A stretch of 64,000 nucleotides of DNA from Lepus europaeus (taxonomy: Eukaryota; Chordata; Mammalia; Lagomorpha; Leporidae), in NCBI RefSeq assembly GCF_033115175.1, contig NC_084833.1, positions 54,212,716 to 54,276,715 on the forward strand. Reading direction: 5' to 3'. Shown piece by piece: positions 22,731 through 33,800 of the stretch. Each line of letters opens with the position of its first letter. Within the stretch, counting starts at the first letter, position 1. A program made the translations under genes and the position numbers. The notes below the pieces were generated by a model that was not told where the DNA came from, ran no database searches, and was given only the letters and a program-made list of their open reading frames with translations.

Positions 22731-23084
22731 AACTCATAATTTTTACATTTGAGAATATGATCCTAAACCTCACATAATATCACGCACCAGAAGAGTCAAA
22801 GGTAGCTTCCCATAACCAAATACAGCAATATATTTGCAATGAAAACACGAATATTCTTACAAAATAGGAAATGAGGAAAAAAAATGGTCTCACATGAGTT
22901 CAAACCAGATGTTGCCTTCAAAGGAGTCATGAAAATACTCTTGGTTTTCATCAGTGCTGAATTTCAAAACTGCAGATGAAGAATTTGGATTGCATTCCTC
23001 CAGTCTTGCAAAGCTGAGCCCCAGACCATGATGCTGTCAGGGGACTTCCTCCAAGAGACTCCCTCAACTCTCACTCCTCCAAGA
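22731..23084. other. Unique DNA
   Basis: Nothing recognised. Confidence 0.35.
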
Positions 23085-23215
23085 GCAGTCGCTGGACCAG
23101 CAGCGGCGGCGGCGTCCCTTGGGGGCCTGTTAGAAGTGCTGAGTCTCGGGCTTCATCCAGATTTACTGACTCACAATCTGTATTTTGAAAAGACTCCCAG
23201 TTAACGGACATGCAT
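23085..23215 (+). mobile_element. MER5-like hAT DNA transposon relic
   Basis: GGCCTGTTAGAAGTGC, CAGATTTACTGACTCA and CACAATCTGTATTTTG occur in the order of MER5A. The 5' part holds a GGC triplet run at about 23103-23114. Confidence 0.7.
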
Positions 23216-23823
23216 GTGAAAGACAGAGCACCCCGTTGTACAAGGGTCCCTTCTTATATAACTTTGGAAAATGGCTGCGAGCACATTGTACAATTACAGT
23301 GAAGAAACAACCCTAACTCCACAGCAGTGTCCCGACACTCACCACGCTGCTCCATGGATGACTCCACAGGTTGCTAAACAGTCTCCCTGTCACCATGGGT
23401 CCCTTAAGGAATGCTTCTTCCCGAACTGGAGCTCAGGCTCTACACCCTGGGTTGAGGCTTCTTTTTGTGAAACTCTATCAGAGGAGATTTGTATAATCCT
23501 TCATGAAAATGGATCAAATAGTATATAAAGCAGCTGGAGGTATAATTAAGAAATTTTTCAATAAAGAATACAAGCAAGCAAGATGCAGAGCAGTAGCCAG
23601 AACATTAATTCTCTTTGCTGCCTGCACAGATGAAAGAATTTTCTAGAACAACAAATCATACAGGGCCCATACTCAGAATGTTTTTGTGATATGGTAACAA
23701 CCTTTTGACTTAAAGTCTTTTACCTTGCACCCTGTTGTTCTGGAATTCATAAGAGCAATAAAAAAGGAGTAAGTAGATAGGGTTTTCTCAAATAAGAACA
23801 GTTTTATTCAGTGACTTTACATT
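23216..23823. other. Unique DNA
   Basis: No repeat or exon recognised. Confidence 0.35.
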
Positions 23824-24140
23824 TTCGCTTTTTACTTGAGAGACAGAGAAAGACAGAGACAAAGACAAACAGAGGTCTCCCATCTCCTGGTTCACTACCC
23901 AAATGTCCACAGTGTGCAAGATTGGGCCAGGCTGAAGTCAGGAGTTAGGAACTCAACCCTGGTCTCCCATATGGGTGTCAGGGACCCAACCACTTAAGCC
24001 ATCACCTGCTACCTCCCAGGATACACATTAGCAGGGAGCTGGACAGACGTGGGAATAGAGGTAAAACTCAAACCCAGGGAGATGGGATGCAAGTATGCAG
24101 GTGTCCCAAGCAGCGCCTTAACCACTACATCAAATACCCT
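23824..24140 (-). mobile_element. Old C-repeat SINE
   Basis: Minus-strand copy with a GACAGAGAAAGACAGAG-type pyrimidine/purine region. Its head is weakly preserved. Confidence 0.82.
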
Positions 24141-24735
24141 CCCTGAGTTCACTTTTAAGATCTTTGGAAATGTAAGAAACCTTCAAAATCCCAAAGATAA
24201 GGAAGTTGTGAGTACTGAACCACCTCTCTAACTGCTTCCATCTGCCAGAAGCAGCAAGAAGGAAATAATTAAATGGGAAAAATAATGACATTGGCAGCTT
24301 TTAGGAAAACCCAACCAAGATGGAGAAAACACAGGAATCTTCCGAAAACAGGTTAGTCTTCAGTAAAGTATCAGTAGGGGCAGTAGCTGACCAGGCAGTA
24401 GGTCCAGAAGTACAGCGCTGGATTCCCCTCTACCCAGAGTCCCTTCCTGTGGAGCGTGGTTTTGCCATTCCACCGGACCAAGTGCATTGTGGCTGCCCTC
24501 AGACTACAGCCTCATTTGATTCCTCATGCTAACCTCCCGTGCCTCACATTCCCAGTGCTCTTGTCACTCAGAATGTCAGTTAGTTCCTCCTCTCTCCTCT
24601 CTTCTGATCAGAATCCCCACTACCCCACCCCCCAAGCATTTCACTAGGGCCTTTGGGAATCCGTGGCCAACAAAATCCCCACTCAATTTCTGAAGATTGT
24701 TCCTTGTTTTCTCCTTGAGCTAAAAATATCTTCCC
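24141..24735. other. Unique DNA
   Basis: Nothing recognised. Confidence 0.35.
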
Positions 24736-25100
24736 AGATATGGGTAGAACTTGCCCCTCCCAAAAGACATACTGAAGCCCCACCCCCACGCCCAGAAACC
24801 TCAGAATGCGACGTTATACGGAAATAGGGCCATTGCAGAAGGATCAGGGTCCTTACGAGCAGCAGCCATGTGAAGACTGAGCCACACAGGGAGCACCACG
24901 TGACAGCACAGGCAGAGGCTGGCGTGACGCCTCCACCTCCAAGGAACACCTAAGATGGCTGCGAACCGCGAGGGGCTGGGAGGAGACAAGGAAGGACCCT
25001 CTGCGGGTTTCGGGCGGAGCATAACCCTACCTGCGCCTCAGTTTCTGACTTTCAGCCTCCAGAAGTGTAAAACGGCCCATTTCTGTCATTTTGTGGGACT
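24736..25100 (+). mobile_element. MaLR/MLT-type LTR relic
   Basis: Diagnostic phrases in order: AAAAGACATACTGAAGCCCC, CCTCAGAATGCG, GGAAATAGGGCCATTGCAGA, then GCCTCCAGAAGTGT near the 3' end. Solitary, without internal retroviral sequence. Confidence 0.7.
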
Positions 25101-25219
25101 TTGTGTTGAAAGCCACAGGAACCCAACCCACCTCCTGAAGACAAGACCCCGCCCACAACCTTTGAAGAGCAGCCTCATCTTCCCGCCCTCCACAGGCCTC
25201 AGACTGGCACGCGCACTTC

Positions 25220-25725
25220 TGTCCTCCTCACCATCCTATGAGGCTGCTAAAACATATACCTCCACTGCACTCTCCCATAATCCTCTGCTCCTTTAGGGTT
25301 TACATCATCCCCCAGCCACCCCTCCACTCTGTCATTACCTGCTCACCTCAAGTGGACTCTGCAGTCAAACCTGAGCTGCTCACTTCTCCCACCCTCAACC
25401 TCTCCATCAGCCTGTCCATAATCCCAACCTGTTTTCATGCATTTCCTGTGTCAATTAAAAGCACCAGCATCCACCCTGCCATCCAAAAAACCAGCAAGTT
25501 AACCTTAACTCCTTCCTGCTCCTTACCCTCAAACCCACTCAAACACCAGCAGTTGCCCATTTTCCTTCGTACAGCCTTCTCCACCGCACTCTCCCGCACT
25601 CGGCAGCCTCGCCCCAGCCCAGGTTGCATCACCTTTTACAGAGCCCTCCCAGCAGCTTCTGAAGGGGACTGCCTGCCTCCAGGGTCAGCTCCCTCTAACC
25701 CAGCCCTCACAGGGCATACAAAACC
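25220..25725 (+). mobile_element. L2 LINE relic, reverse transcriptase region
   Basis: C-rich, CpG-poor DNA whose phrases (AACCAGCAAGTTAACCTTAA, TTCCTGCTCCTTACCCTC) follow the L2/CR1-type ORF2. Heavily decayed. The 3' end of what may be the same element is at 26100-26245. Confidence 0.55.
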
Positions 25726-26099
25726 AATGGACATATGTCGTTCCCCTGCTTTATAATAAAATTAACGTGTTTTCAAAACCACAATGTCCCCAGTTCCCTA
25801 CAACAGAGATTCTTATGTGTCTGGGGTTCAGGGATATCTGTGTGCCCTAAAATTCGAGAATATGTTTATTTTGCTAGGGAGAAGCTTCTTGTCTCCTGCC
25901 GGTTTTTCAAAGGAGTCTCTGGCTCCCTCGGGATTAATCTGGTAATTGGGAACTCTGTAGCTTCCCATGCCAGTTGTGTGCTGACATTTCCTCTGCTTTT
26001 CAATCACTTCTTTTCCTTATTCATTGTGCTGGATGTCCCCCATGCATGAGGCCACGTGCTGGATGCTGGGAACACCGCAGTAAATGAGCCACGAGAGCT

Positions 26100-26245
26100 T
26101 TTCTCGTCCTGCTTCTTCCATCCTTCAAGTTAGCTCAGGCCTCACCTCCTCCAGGAAGCCCGAGTTATAGCCCTCATTTGCATCCCTCATTTGTATTCCC
26201 AGGGCCCAACATAGCTCCTGGTATACAACAAAGGTTCAATTTGTT
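26100..26245 (+). mobile_element. L2 LINE 3' end relic
   Basis: CCTCACCTCCTCCAGGAAGC, TGTATTCCCAGGGCCCAACA and a final TTCAATTTGTTGAATTGAA are typical of the L2 terminus. Confidence 0.68.
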
Positions 26246-27192
26246 GAATTGAACAAAGAAAAAAAAACCAAGATGGATTTTTCTTTTCCTATGAAGTGGA
26301 AACAAATAGTCCATTCCCCCACTGAATCCACAAGTGTAGTGGGCAAGTTGTATCGGCACAGACTATTACAACCCTCACTCCAGAATCAAGAGGAATTCCA
26401 CAGCTAAATCACATGTCCTTCTACAAACCCCTGAGCGCTGAGTCAACAGCCCAACTGTTCAGGGTGAAGCACTGATACATGGAGTAGCTGCACAATGAGC
26501 CTCATTCTTGGGACCAGTCTTTGGACAAGGGCCCAAGTCCCGCGTTTCCCGAGACACACATCTAGCGTGTGGGGCACAGCCTCTGCTTCGTCTCGTTCCT
26601 CACGGGCTTCCAGAGCCCCCTCCGCTACAGCAGGTGACAGCGTGCCTCAGAGGTGTGCCGCGTGGTGCTTACAGCCTGAGTCACTCCGGTGCTTCTTCCC
26701 TTTCGCGTTTCCTCATACCCCATCTGCCCCAGGGAGAGCTGTGCACGCCTCAGGGACATGAGGACAGTCACAGCTGGGCTACACAAACAAAGACTCAGCA
26801 CTCCCTGTCTGAGTTTCAAAATAAGTTCATGAAATAATTTAGTGGTAATGGCTCAGGGAGGAGGGACATGGGGAACACGCAATTTGCCAAGTAAGGTTTT
26901 TTTGAGAAAAAAAAAAGGGGGGGAGAAGTTCAAAAGGCAAACCTGGAAGGGATTAAGATATGACTTTTGCCCACTTTTAAAAAATTTATATCCTACCAAA
27001 ACTGTTAATCAGAGCTATTTAAGCCTTTAAAATCAACTTTAAGTGAAAAGACAAGGACTGTATTTAGAAAGGATAAAAGTTGAATGACACTACAAAAAAA
27101 GGATCAGATGTATCAGAGGTGAGACACGCTGCAAGACAACTGGCTCCTCAGGAGCCAATGCATTTAAAAAGGGGCAAGGGGGAGCAGCATTT
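26246..27192. other. Unique DNA
   Basis: No repeat recognised apart from an A run followed by a G run near 26910-26922. No exon supported. Confidence 0.35.
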
Positions 27193-27469
27193 GGGGCTGG
27201 CATTGTGGCGCAGCAGCTTCAGCCACAGCCTACCATGCTGGAATCCCGTATTGAAGCATCGCCTGGAGTTCTGACTGCTCCACTTCTGATCCAACTCCCT
27301 GCTAATGTGCCTGGGAAAGCAGCAAACAATGACCCAAATACCTGCACACCTGTCACCCACGTAGGAGACCCAGATGGAGTTCCTAGCTCCTGGCTTCAGT
27401 TGGCCCAGCCCCGCCAGCTGTGGCCATTGTGGGAGTGACCCAGCAGGTGGAAAATCTCACTTTCTGTCT

Positions 27470-27511
<42 letters not shown>

Positions 27512-27541
27512 CAAATAAATTAATAAAATATCTTCTAAAAA
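27193..27541 (+). mobile_element. C-repeat SINE with (CT)n
   Basis: Plus-strand copy with an uninterrupted CT run at about 27475-27504. Confidence 0.9.
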
Positions 27542-27542
27542 G

Positions 27543-27896
27543 AAATTGTTTTAGAATAAAATATATATCATAACTAATGCAATGTATGAACTCTGATTGA
27601 GATAGATGAAACCATCATGATAACAGTGTTTTCTGGGTTTACTCACATTACTCTAAAGAGTCCATTTAAACATGCATAATCAGACAATTGGGGAAATTTG
27701 AGTGTATGGTTTAAAGTAGGTGATATTATCAAATTACTTTTTTATTTCCTTGGGTATGATAACTGCATTGTTATTTTGTAGGTGAATATCTTTATCCCTA
27801 AGAGACACATGCTGAATATTGAAGAATTTAGGAGTGAAAATTCTACAGTGTACTTGCAGTGGCTCATATATATGTTCTTTTATGGTAAAAACAACA
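27543..27896 (+). mobile_element. Old L1 (L1ME-like) 3' UTR relic
   Basis: AATGCAATGTATGAAC, then GACAATTGGGGAAATTTGAG, GATGATATTA-like and AGAGACACATGCTGAA phrases follow the 3' UTR of an old L1 family. The segment at 27597-27649 does not fit the element and instead matches 29156-29208 in inverse orientation. Confidence 0.6.
27597..27649 (+). repeat. 53-bp inverted duplicate, copy 1
   Basis: Reverse complement of 29156-29208 at 51 of 53 positions, with similarity ending abruptly on both sides. It lies inside the old L1 relic. Confidence 0.9.
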
Positions 27897-28198
27897 GGGC
27901 TGGCATTGTGGCACAGTGGGTTAAGCCACTGCTCACAATGCTGATGTTCCATATGTGAGAATATGTTCAAGACCCAGTTGCTCCACTTCCAATCCAGGTC
28001 CCTGCTAACATGGGGAAAGCAGTGGAAATGGCCCAAGTCCTTGAGCCCCTGCACCCACATGGGAGACCCAGATGGAGTTCCAGACTCCAGGCCATTGTGT
28101 TCATTTGGGGAGTGAACTAGTGAGTGGAAGAACTTTCTCTGTCTCTAGCTAATAAATAAATCTTTATAATAAATAAATCTTTTCAAAAATTTAAATAA
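27897..28198 (+). mobile_element. C-repeat SINE, shortened
   Basis: Plus-strand copy with a gap in the body. Its CT-rich part is only GAACTTTCTCTGTCTC. Confidence 0.87.
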
Positions 28199-28239
28199 AT
28201 ATGTCAAAATGTTAACAATTATATAATCAAGAGTAAATG

Positions 28240-28576
28240 GGGGGGCTGGCACGGTGGCCCAGTGGGTTAAAGCCCTGGTCTGCAGCACCTGCATCCCATA
28301 TGGGTGCCAGTCCGAGTCCTGGATGCTCTGCTTCCGATCCAACTCTCTGCTATGGCCTGGGAAAGCAGTTGAAGATGGCTCAAGTCCTTGGGCCCCTGCA
28401 CCCACGTGGGAGACCTGGAAGAAGCTCCAGGCTGTCAGCTTTGGATCTGTGCAGCTCTGGCTGTTGTGGACATCTGGGGAGTGGACCAGCCAATGGAAGA
28501 CCTCTCTCTCTTTCTCCCTCTGCCTCTCTGTAGCTCTGCCCTTCAAATAAATAAATAAATCTTTAAAAAAAAAATA
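28240..28576 (+). mobile_element. C-repeat SINE, first of tandem pair
   Basis: Full-length, flanked by AAGAGTAAATG at 28229-28239 and 28577-28587. The next SINE starts directly after the 3' copy. Confidence 0.93.
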
Positions 28577-28587
28577 AAGAGTAAATG

Positions 28588-28747
28588 AGGGGTCGGTGCT
28601 GTGGTACATCAGGTTAGGCCTCCGCCTGGGATGCCAGCATTCCATATTTGAGCATTGGTTCAAATCCTAGCTACTCTGCCTCAGATCCAGCTCCCTGCTT
28701 ACGTGCCTGGGATAGCAATGAATGATGACCTAAGCACTTGGGCTCTT

Positions 28748-28780
<33 letters not shown>

Positions 28781-28938
28781 ATTCACACTGGAGACCTGGA
28801 TGGAATTCCTGGCTCCTGGTTTTAGCCTGGCCCAAACCTGTCTGTTTCAGGCATTTGGGGAATGAACCAGCAGATAGAAGATCTCTCTATCAGCTGTCTG
28901 TATCTCTGTGCCTTTCAAATACAATGTAAATAATTTTT
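28588..28938 (+). mobile_element. C-repeat SINE with internal poly-A
   Basis: Immediately follows the previous SINE. The usual CCTGCACCCACATGGGAGACC core is replaced by a run of about 30 A at 28750-28779 followed by CATTCACACTGGAGACC. Confidence 0.9.
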
Positions 28939-30044
28939 TTAGAACGAAAACTTGTCACATCTAAGTAAACACTTGTTCAGTTCCCAGAGGTCTCGAAAGC
29001 TGAGAAATGAAGCATTGGAAGAAGCAGCAACTTCTGATAGTGCAGCCACTCTGAAGTGGAGCTTGATCAGACAAACTCCCCCTGAGAAAGGTAACATTCC
29101 ATAGGTCTCCAGGCTCTCCGGACTCCTGTGTTTTCAATGAGTTTTGTTTTTGGAAAATGTGAGTAAACCCAGAAAACACCGTTATCATGACGGTTTCATC
29201 TATCTCAAAGTCCCTCATGAGTTTCATAATCCAGCTGAAATGTAAGAGGAGGCTAGTCCTTACAAATCAGCAGTCTGAGCCCTGCGTGGAACAAACACTT
29301 TAAATTCAATAAGATTAATGGATTGGTCATTTTCAGAATAAACCTCAACAGTTTATTCAAAACATATGTAACCCCAAAGATGCAGGCCCCTAGCAGCCAA
29401 GAGGCACAGCTAGGGTTGCACTCACACTAATATCTGAATCTCAGTGGCCTAGCCCCCCATCTAGTCATAAAGAAGTAACAATCTCTTAGGAAGCTTTCCC
29501 TCAAGGCTTCCCAGAGTCTTCCAGCAAGACTTACACATGAACTTGAATGAGCTCAGGTCTCCGCAAACTGCTGGCCTGTAGCCACACAAACCAGAGCCAA
29601 GCACGAACCCTCTACCAGGCCTGAGATCTGGGATTCCTGCCTGCTGTACAGTACCTGGTGACTTAGAAGCCCATCACAGTCAGTGCACCCCCTCAGCCCA
29701 GCTGGATGCAGACCCCTCTCCCCAGCTGCCAAGCCCCTAGTGCCCACATCAGTGCTAATAGCCCCAAAGGAAGGAGGAGGAGGAAGACGTCTGTGCTCCC
29801 ATGACTTCCCTCAGCAGGTTTGCTTCAGGCTCTGGGCTGTGCAGAGTTTTGTCAAGCAGGTCTTCTCATTTTCACAGCTGGCCCTTCCTCCCAGGGCACT
29901 CTCAAGGCTACTCTGCTCTGGTGCCCAGGCTCCCTATCAGCCTGCATTCCCCGCTTCCAGTGACTTCTCCCTCAAGACACCAGATTGCCTTCCTGAAATC
30001 TGCTTGGGTCAGAAACCCCCCAACCATCTGCTGGGATGGTCTAT
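28939..30044. other. Unique DNA
   Basis: Start of a SINE-poor block. Contains the source-like copy of the 53-bp inverted duplicate at 29156-29208. No exon supported. Confidence 0.35.
29156..29208 (-). repeat. 53-bp inverted duplicate, copy 2
   Basis: Partner of 27597-27649, with two mismatches. It sits in sequence with no recognisable transposon, so it is the likelier source. Confidence 0.88.
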
Positions 30045-30046
30045 TA

Positions 30047-30070
30047 TACACACACACACACACACACACC
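30047..30070 (+). repeat. (CA)n microsatellite
   Basis: About 11 CA units without interruption. Confidence 0.95.
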
Positions 30071-30429
30071 ATGTGGACATGGTTGAAGCCGTCCTTCTCA
30101 GTGCCCAGGTGAGTCACCAGCTAAATCAAACTCCAGGGAGGTCAGCTGCTGGAGTCCCACTCTGCTCCTGGCCAGCTGAGACCTCAGAGGCAGATACGCT
30201 ATGATTTTATTTCTTGTGCAAGAAAGTGACAGCACCAAAATAAATTTATAGATAAGTCCATTCAGCTTTCAATAGTTTCTGGGAGAATGTGCTTTGCTTT
30301 GTGGGGTTTCTATCTGCTGTTGCATGTTTCTGGGAATTTTTATCTATGTTCTCCAGGAAGCAGACACATAATCCTTGAGTGAAATGAGCTAAGCAAACAA
30401 GGACGAGTCACGTATGAGTCCACCTAGAT

Positions 30430-30672
30430 GAGGTACCTGGAGCAGTCAGACTCACACAGACAAGGACAGGGGTGGTGGCCGGGAGCTGGGGGTAGGCAGA
30501 GGCAAGTTGTCGTGTAGTGGCCATGGAGTTCCAGTTCTGCTTAATGGAGAAGGTTCTGGAGACAGATGGCAGCGGATGGAGCACAGCGCTGCGAGTGGAC
30601 TGAAGCCACTCAACTGGACATCTGAGTGTGGCTAAAGCAGCTTGCTGTTCTGTGCATTTCACCACAAAAGAA
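30430..30672 (+). mobile_element. Old L1M-type 3' UTR relic
   Basis: GTGGTGGCCGGGAGCTGGGG, AGAAGGTTCTGGAGACAGAT, GAAGCCACTCAACTGGAC and a terminal TGTGCATTTCACCACAA follow the order of the common old L1M 3' UTR. Confidence 0.6.
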
Positions 30673-30806
30673 CAGAGAGAGGGAAGGGGAAGGGAGGGGA
30701 GGGGAGGGGAAGGGAGGGGAGGGGAGGGAAGGGGAGGCAAGGGAGGGGAGGGGAGAGAAGGGGAGGGAGGGGAGGGGAAGGGAAGGGAGGGGAGGGGAGG
30801 GGAGAG
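30673..30806 (+). repeat. GGGGA-type polypurine minisatellite
   Basis: About 134 bp of almost pure GGGGA/GGGAA units on the plus strand, starting at the A-rich end of the L1 relic. Many adjacent GGGG runs satisfy the usual G-quadruplex spacing, and mirror symmetry would allow triplex DNA. Confidence 0.93.
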
Positions 30807-33800
30807 CACAAACCTGTGGAATACCCTGGAAGAAAACAAAGCCATATAGAGGTGGTGAGGATGGGCCCAGGGGTCAGGCAGCCTCTGGCATCCAGAGCAA
30901 AGTGGCTTTCCCGGGAATACCAAGGCAGCGCTGTCCACAGACAAGGCCAGGTGGAGCAGAGAGAAGGCTGAAGGAAAGCAAGTCGGGTTGTTGCTGCTGT
31001 TTTGCATGGTGTACAGCAAGCATTTTCCCTCTCAGGAGCATAGCATTTTAGTTTTCAAGACGCTTCCCTGAGCGGTGGAACTTGCTGTCATGACAAGCCT
31101 GGGAGGTGAAGGGCAGGGGTCAGAGCCCAGGGTTACAGAGAGAGGAGCTGGCCCTACCAGAGGGATATTCGCCCTACCGGAGGGATGCTCGCAGCCTCCT
31201 CGGGGAACTGCCATGCCTGTGGCCCAGGAGGAGGAGAGCAGTGTTTCAGAGACAGGGAGTACCCTCCCCAGAGATCCCTGGATACCCTGCAGCAGCACCC
31301 AGCCGCCACACCACGTCCTCAGTGCCTGCGGCTCTGCCCTCAGCCAAGTAGAATTAAGACAGAATGAAACTGAAACCGCCCCTGGAAAACCTCCCCAGGC
31401 TGCGTCAAAGAATGAGAGGATCTCTATGGTGCCTTAAAACTCACCAGACAAAAGTCTGCAATTTGGGAGTCCTCCCACCCCCAGCCTGGCCCGCCCTGGG
31501 TAACTGGAAAGTAGGTAAAAACAGAATCTGGGGTGAGAAGTCATCTGACTCACCCATGATGTGGTGGAGAAGAATGTGTAAGCAAACACCCCGCACTCAG
31601 TTCAAGTGTGTGTCTCATTCTGCCAGCCCTGGCCGCCGGCCCACCCATGCTGCTGCTGCTGCCCTCCTTGGGAGCCGTGGTCAGAGCCTTATTTTAGGAA
31701 GACGGCAGTGGCTTGAAACACGTGGCCATTACACATTACGCTTGAATTTGCAAGGACACACGCTGAGAACACAGGGAGCCACCTGGCTCCCTTACCGTGC
31801 CGGGGGTTAGGCATCCAAATGCGTGCTCTGGGCCCGTCTGACCCAACACAGCCTTCACCCTGTCCCTGTGTCCTGACCCGTTCCAGGAAGAGTCGCCTGC
31901 GAGAGAAAGCACGTGGCCTCCGAGGTGAAGCAGGGACAGGCTCTGAGGTGCCAAGGACGTAGCTGAGCAGGCAAATGCGCACTGACAGACAGGTCTGTGT
32001 GCCTAGGGAAACCCGTTCTGCAGCTCCTCATGGAATTCACCCACAGGGGGAGTGAGTTAGTGACTGGGAGGCTCACCTTCTGCCTGCATACGTCATCAAA
32101 CCACTCATAAAGCCCAGTACAGACCTTTACTCTCCCAGAATGTGGTTCTGGGGGGGCCAGGAGGCGTTGCAAAGAGCGAATGCTCACAGAGGAGCTGGCT
32201 CTTGGTGGCCTGGGCCCCACAGCTGATCCTGGCTCTGGTCAAATCTGCTGACGAGCAGCCCACATCTGCCCACATCTGGGACCTGTGACTCATCGGCCAC
32301 TTTCTCCCCCAGGCCCTACTTTCTCTGGCAGGCCTGAGCATGCAGGCTTCACCAGGCTCGGGCCCCAGCACCCACCCAGACTTAGCCCTCCACCCAAGCA
32401 CCCATCAGGGTTTGTCCTTATCTCCAACACAGCCTTCCCCCTCCCCGACAGACTGAGCCCAGTTCATAACTCTGTGCTGACACTGGCTCACACCCGCCTG
32501 AGCTGTGAGAAAAGGCTCCCCAGGCTGAGACACACTCAAGGTCTCCTGGAAATCGCTGTCTGTCCTAGCCCTTTAAATCCCACAGACCAGACTCCCACCC
32601 TGCCCAGCTGGCCCACCAGTGTGAGCCGCAGGCAGCCCACTTTCTAGGCCAACCCTGTTTACCCTGGACCTACTATTTTTGCCCTCGCCTCCCTGGTTCT
32701 CAGATTCCTGTGTCCGTGTCCCAGCTGCCATAGCTACCTCTGGTCCCTTCACTTTGGTGACCCTTGGACTTCCCTTTTTAGATCAGAGCTTCTCACATGT
32801 TTCTGACTCAACTTGCTCCTGCAGTGCCGGCTCCCCTGCCCGTCTCAGGTGAGGCCTCAGTGACTCAGCCTCAGCTGGGATGGCTCTAGGGAGAGGCAAG
32901 TGGAAGGATGTGTTCCTGGGGTCCCTGCCTGGCATCTGACTCTCAGCCTGCATTTGTCCTTGGCTTCCTTGGTCATGCCCCTGACTGCTGGCCCCAACTG
33001 GGACCCTGATCCCTGAGGTCCTTCCCTCACCTGGGACGACTCTTCAACTGCAGACTTCACACTGGTCTCCCTGGTAACCAACCCCAAGCCCCCTCCCCTG
33101 ACCATCTCGCTGAGATCACAACAGGGGAGACTCTGAGGCTTCTGTGGGGACTGGGACCGGAGAGGTGGGGGCAGCCAGAGCCTGCAGGTAGTTCCACACC
33201 TGTCTGAGAACTCCAACCACGGATGTAGGCATCATATATGACAGCAAGCCCAGTGGGCAGCAGAAGTCCAGGCAATTGGCCAGGAGTAGCTGAGGAGCAG
33301 AAACACCCCTCTGGGTCCTGTGGTTCAGACTCTTTCCCTTGTCCTCCCGTCTCCATGCATGACTTCAGCCTCGTGGCTCTCATGGGTACGCTCCCTCCAG
33401 CCCCTCTACCAGTGAACAGAGGGACTCTGCCCAAGCTTCTCCACTCCCCATGTCTTTGTGCCTCCCCTCCAGAAGGTGCAGAAACAGGAACCTGCTCCCA
33501 CCGTCTCTCCCGCCTTCACCATCCCTTCCCCAGGTGTGTGGAGAGGGTAGAGACAGGGAGCTGAGGTCCAAAAGCCATCTTCCCATACACGCTCGGCAGG
33601 CTACCAGGGTGCCTTTTCAAGCAGCCCTGCAGAGAGCAGCTCTGTGCAGCAAGCACACACTAGGCTGGAATGGTGAGGAGCAACTACAAAGGGGCTCGAA
33701 GGAATTCCAACCATCAGGACTAGAGCGCACAAGCATTCTACATAAACAAAGATGAGTGCAGAGAGTCAGCGCATGCTGAAATGGCATTCAAGGGTGCCTT

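Noticed and set aside
25238-25756. 172-codon plus-strand frame rich in Ser, Pro and Thr
   Set aside because: It lies in C/T-rich DNA that reads as an L2 LINE relic, not in the L2 coding frame.
29683-30204. 173-codon plus-strand open frame
   Set aside because: No recognisable domain; it crosses a CA microsatellite and no good splice or start context was found.
30408-31019. 203-codon minus-strand frame
   Set aside because: Its centre is a Pro/Ser/Leu low-complexity stretch made by the GGGGA repeat and its left end is in an old L1 relic.
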